Shown here one piece after another: positions 61,746 through 64,000 of a DNA stretch of 64,000 nucleotides; the first letter of the stretch is position 1, and each line of letters starts with the position of its first letter. The DNA is from Bacillus sp. SG-1 (lineage in GTDB: Bacteria > Bacillota > Bacilli > Bacillales > Bacillaceae_B), in NCBI RefSeq assembly GCF_000181495.1, contig NZ_ABCF01000001.1, forward strand, positions 310,001 to 374,000, in the 5' to 3' direction. The position numbers were made by a program, and so were the translations under genes. The notes beneath the pieces were generated by a model, which searched no databases, was not told the DNA's origin, and saw nothing but the letters and a program-made list of their open reading frames with translations.

Positions 61746-61946
61746 TTGCTTTCTACTATATTATGGGGGTTGTTTGTAGTACTGTTTGCTGCTCTATTGT
61801 TCTATTCTGAAAGACGAAAACACAAAAAGAGATATCACTCGCCTTATAGAGAACAGACTGAGCAAGAGAAGGAAGTAGAGAAGGCGATTGAACTGGAGAG
61901 ATCCAAACGCGGAGGGCCGCATATCGGTGGAGGCGGAGGCAATTAA
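61746..61946 (+). CDS. Small membrane protein with Gly-rich tail
   Basis: 66 aa from TTG 61746 (AAAGGAGG 6 nt upstream): one membrane segment, a Lys/Glu helix and a GPHIGGGGGN tail. Unknown function. Confidence 0.55.
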   Translation: MLSTILWGLFVVLFAALLFYSERRKHKKRYHSPYREQTEQEKEVEKAIELERSKRGGPHIGGGGGN

Positions 61947-62043
61947 CACTGTGATAAGAAGGTGAATTACTCGTGCCTCTACTTTAGACAAGATAGGCTT
62001 CTTTTTTCGTAATAATTTACATAACGTGATGAAGAGGGATTAC

Positions 62044-62565
62044 ATGAAGAAGGTTGCAATTATAGGTTCTGGAGGGTCAGGGAAATCAACCTTGGCAAGG
62101 AGATTAGGACTAGCGCTGGATACAAATGTTTGGCACCTGGATCAACTGCTTTGGAAACCGAACTGGACACCTGTTAAAAGAGAAGAGCAAACAGAAATAC
62201 AAGAAGCTCTGGTCAAAAATGATAAGTGGATTATTGATGGGAATTACAATAGCACATTGAACATCAGGCTGGAAGCCGCGGATACAATCATTTTCTTGGA
62301 TATTTCCCGTTATGTATGTGTCTATCGTGTTTTTAAAAGAATGATTAAATTCCGAAATAAGACTAGGCCTGATATGAAAGAAGGTTGTCATGAAAAGCTG
62401 AATCTGAAATTTTTGAAGTGGATTTGGGATTATCCTAAAACAAAAAAGCCGATCGTTTTAGCGAAACTTGAAAACCTTTCAACAGAAAAGGAAATCATTA
62501 TTTTAAGGAGTTCTGAAGAAGTTGAAGAGTTTATAAATTTTGTTGAATGTAAAACAAAGGCGTGA
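62044..62565 (+). CDS. P-loop kinase-like (DNA topology modulation-type) protein
   Basis: 173 aa with Walker A GSGGSGKSTLARRL at residues ~8-21, then WHLDQLLWKPNW, WIIDGNYNSTL and a LID-like Lys/Arg segment (VFKRMIKFRNKTRPDMKEG), the adenylate-kinase-like 'topology modulation protein' family. ATG 62044 has AGAGGG 5 nt upstream. Substrate unknown. Confidence 0.8.
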   Translation: MKKVAIIGSGGSGKSTLARRLGLALDTNVWHLDQLLWKPNWTPVKREEQTEIQEALVKNDKWIIDGNYNSTLNIRLEAADTIIFLDISRYVCVYRVFKRMIKFRNKTRPDMKEGCHEKLNLKFLKWIWDYPKTKKPIVLAKLENLSTEKEIIILRSSEEVEEFINFVECKTKA

Positions 62566-62581
62566 AATAGGGGGAGTCATG

Positions 62582-62860
62582 ATGCAAAGAACAATAATTG
62601 GCGGCTTCTTTTTTCTTGGCGGATTGATCTTTGCTGGGTCAATCATAATAGCGGGCTCTGTATTTGCAACAAGCATTACATCCTGGTCTGGTGATTCGAA
62701 GTTATGGTTTGCGATTTTTGGTGATAAACAATATGGGGATGAAGTTGTACAATCTCTTTTCTTAGGATTTCCATTTATATTAAGTATCTTAATTGCTTTA
62801 ATAGGAGCAGCCATGCTGGGGTACGAATATTATTTAACTTTTAAAAGGCTCTTTTCGTAA
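62582..62860 (+). CDS. Small two-span membrane protein
   Basis: 92 aa with hydrophobic segments near both ends and a Trp-containing loop. GGGGGAG precedes two consecutive ATGs; the second gives better spacing. 16 bp after the kinase-like gene, probably cotranscribed. Confidence 0.55.
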   Translation: MQRTIIGGFFFLGGLIFAGSIIIAGSVFATSITSWSGDSKLWFAIFGDKQYGDEVVQSLFLGFPFILSILIALIGAAMLGYEYYLTFKRLFS

Positions 62861-63117
62861 ACTTTGTTGCTATTTAATACATTCTATAAAAAATACTTAC
62901 TTAATGAACCAGAAATAGCTGAAAAACAAGAAGAAAAGAGCTAATTCACCTTGTTTAGAGAAAAAACCCTTGTCTCCAAGGGGAAAATCCGGCTCTTTGG
63001 ATTTTTCCGAGAGCAACAATATGTACGAAAACAGCGTTTGAAAAACAAGCGAAATGAGCTGCCAGCCAAGATTCAAGTGTTGATTGATTTGGCAGACGAG
63101 GAAGGTATGTAGCAGCA
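62861..63117 (+). other. Possible 50-codon remnant before the LysE gene
   Basis: From TTG near 62954 a frame (FREKTLVSKGKIRLFGFFRE ... AKIQVLIDLADEEGM) ends in TAG just before the LysE gene, with no ribosome site. Likely a decayed gene end; AAGGTATG inside it serves as ribosome site for the LysE gene. Confidence 0.3.
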
Positions 63118-63732
63118 ATGATAAGTGCGATATTTCACGGTGTCATTTTAGCGTTTGGGCTGATTCTTCCGCTGGGAGTCCAAAATGTCTTTGTTTTTAA
63201 TCAGGGGTCCCTTCAGCCGAAATTCAGCAGGACCCTGCCGGTTGTCATTACCGCATCCGTTTGTGACACCATCCTCATTTCGATGGCCGTCTTAGGAGTA
63301 TCTATTCTTGTCCTGGGGATTTACTGGATAAAAGTTGTTCTTTTATCAGCCGGAATTATCTTTCTGCTCTATATGGGCTTAGTGACATGGAATAGCAAGG
63401 GTGATTCGGCCTCAACTGAAGGAAAAGTTCTTTCGCCGAAAAGACAAATTATCTTTGCGGCATCTGTTTCATTGTTGAATCCTCACGCGATAATGGACAC
63501 AATCGGCGTTATTGGCACCAGTTCGATCTCCTATTCAGGTATGGAGAAATTCGGGTTTACTGCAGCCTGTATCGGCGTATCCTGGATATGGTTTTTGGCT
63601 CTGGCCTTCTTAGGCAAACAGATAGGCAGTCTGCGTAACGCAGCAGCCTATTTAGTGATGTTGAATAAAGTATCTGCCTTGATTATTTGGGGGACAGCCA
63701 TCTATTTACTTAGCAACTTATTAATCTTTTAG
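63118..63732 (+). CDS. LysE/ArgO-family amino-acid exporter
   Basis: 204 aa, six hydrophobic segments; LILPLGVQNVFVFNQG and SLLNPHAIMDTIGVIG are the ArgO/LysE signatures for basic amino-acid export. AAGG motif 13 nt before the ATG, a weak site. Distinct in sequence from the RhtB-like gene at 45119. Confidence 0.85.
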   Translation: MISAIFHGVILAFGLILPLGVQNVFVFNQGSLQPKFSRTLPVVITASVCDTILISMAVLGVSILVLGIYWIKVVLLSAGIIFLLYMGLVTWNSKGDSASTEGKVLSPKRQIIFAASVSLLNPHAIMDTIGVIGTSSISYSGMEKFGFTAACIGVSWIWFLALAFLGKQIGSLRNAAAYLVMLNKVSALIIWGTAIYLLSNLLIF

Positions 63733-63811
63733 AAAAACAAAAGCTTCCGGAATTCATAAATAATGACATGAAAGCGGGCATTTTTCATACAATATTTCTG
63801 AGGTGAAAAAA

Positions 63812-64000
63812 ATGCCAAGAGTAAAATACCGGGATTCAGATGTAGCCTTAATGGCAAGGATGATGAGAGCCGAAGCTGAAGGTGAAGGAAAACAGGGGAT
63901 GTTGTATGTCGGTAATGTCATCGTTAACCGTGCGAAAGCAGATTGCCTGGATTTTAAAGATGTACGATCGATTTATGATGTCATTTACCAAGTGCAGGGT
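63812..64000 (+). CDS. cwlJ: Spore cortex-lytic hydrolase CwlJ (5' part)
   Basis: 63 codons before the window end: PRVKYRDSDVALMARMMRAE then GEGKQGMLYVGNVIVNRAKA with the catalytic-Glu motif AEAEGEGKQGM of the SleB/CwlJ hydrolase family. CwlJ degrades spore cortex during germination and has no signal peptide, as here. GAGGTG precedes the ATG; CATACAAT at 63787-63794 fits a sigma-E -10 box, in keeping with mother-cell expression. Confidence 0.85.
   Translation, partial: MPRVKYRDSDVALMARMMRAEAEGEGKQGMLYVGNVIVNRAKADCLDFKDVRSIYDVIYQVQG

Noticed and set aside
62861-63117. A functional 50-codon gene before the LysE exporter
   Set aside because: No ribosome site before its only TTG and no recognisable family; kept only as a possible remnant.

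Overview
The window comes from a low-to-moderate-GC, endospore-forming Bacillaceae chromosome. The evidence is a CwlJ germination hydrolase, a CotF-type coat protein, four CsxC-like spore-surface proteins, a YjcZ-type sporulation peptide, an AbrB/Abh regulator, a SAM (S-box) riboswitch, sigma-A, sigma-B and sigma-E-like promoters, strong AGGAGG ribosome binding sites and Rho-independent terminators. I cannot name the species. No rRNA, tRNA, CRISPR array or intact insertion sequence was seen.

Layout. 0-2.5 kb: phosphonate-type ABC importer phnD-phnE-phnC (minus). 2.5-4.7 kb: a two-gene selenium operon, a SenB-like glycosyltransferase followed by selD, in which an in-frame UGA sits at the SelD active site. 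4.7-6.6 kb: gene-free DNA with two near-identical promoter-RNA-terminator units flanking a 53-bp tandem array. 6.6-8.2 kb: a ParM/ParR-like actin partition pair. 8.4-13.2 kb: four CsxC-like spore-surface genes around a second 53-bp array. 13.4-17.7 kb: a histidine phosphatase, a ZIP transporter and three DUF3231 genes, one with two frameshifts. 17.8-21.1 kb: TetR regulator with paired operators and a two-gene ABC exporter. 21.4-23.5 kb: MFS exporter and GNAT. 23.9-26.5 kb: S-box-controlled metNIQ. 26.6-28.1 kb: GAF-STAS stress protein behind a sigma-B-like promoter, and a small membrane protein coupled to a leader peptide. 28.5-35.3 kb: three M20-type amidohydrolases, a regulator and an AbgT transporter. 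35.3-41.3 kb: YqhV, a diguanylate cyclase, GNATs, a thioesterase and an RNase J. 41.4-42.2 kb: third 53-bp array. 42.2-50.3 kb: assorted metabolic, transport and coat genes. 50.5-53.5 kb: a GC-rich dispersed repeat, a secreted LTD-PLD protein and an AbrB-type regulator. 55.4-56.0 kb: a DsbA/FrnE oxidoreductase with UGA at the first Cys of its CxxC motif. 56-64 kb: EamA transporter, small membrane proteins and lipoproteins, the fourth 53-bp array, a LysE exporter and the 5' end of cwlJ.

Two signals stand out. First, there are two probable selenoproteins (SelD and a FrnE-type oxidoreductase). Each has UGA at the known redox Cys position and, downstream, a hairpin with the same GUU triloop. SelD is translationally coupled to a SenB-like selenosugar synthase candidate. 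Together these suggest active selenium metabolism, which is unusual in Bacillaceae. Second, four long intergenic arrays (13, 16, 13 and 16 units by hand count), plus smaller degenerate relatives, all keep a 53-bp period. Their units carry inverted-repeat arms that differ between arrays yet remain complementary. I do not recognise this repeat family.
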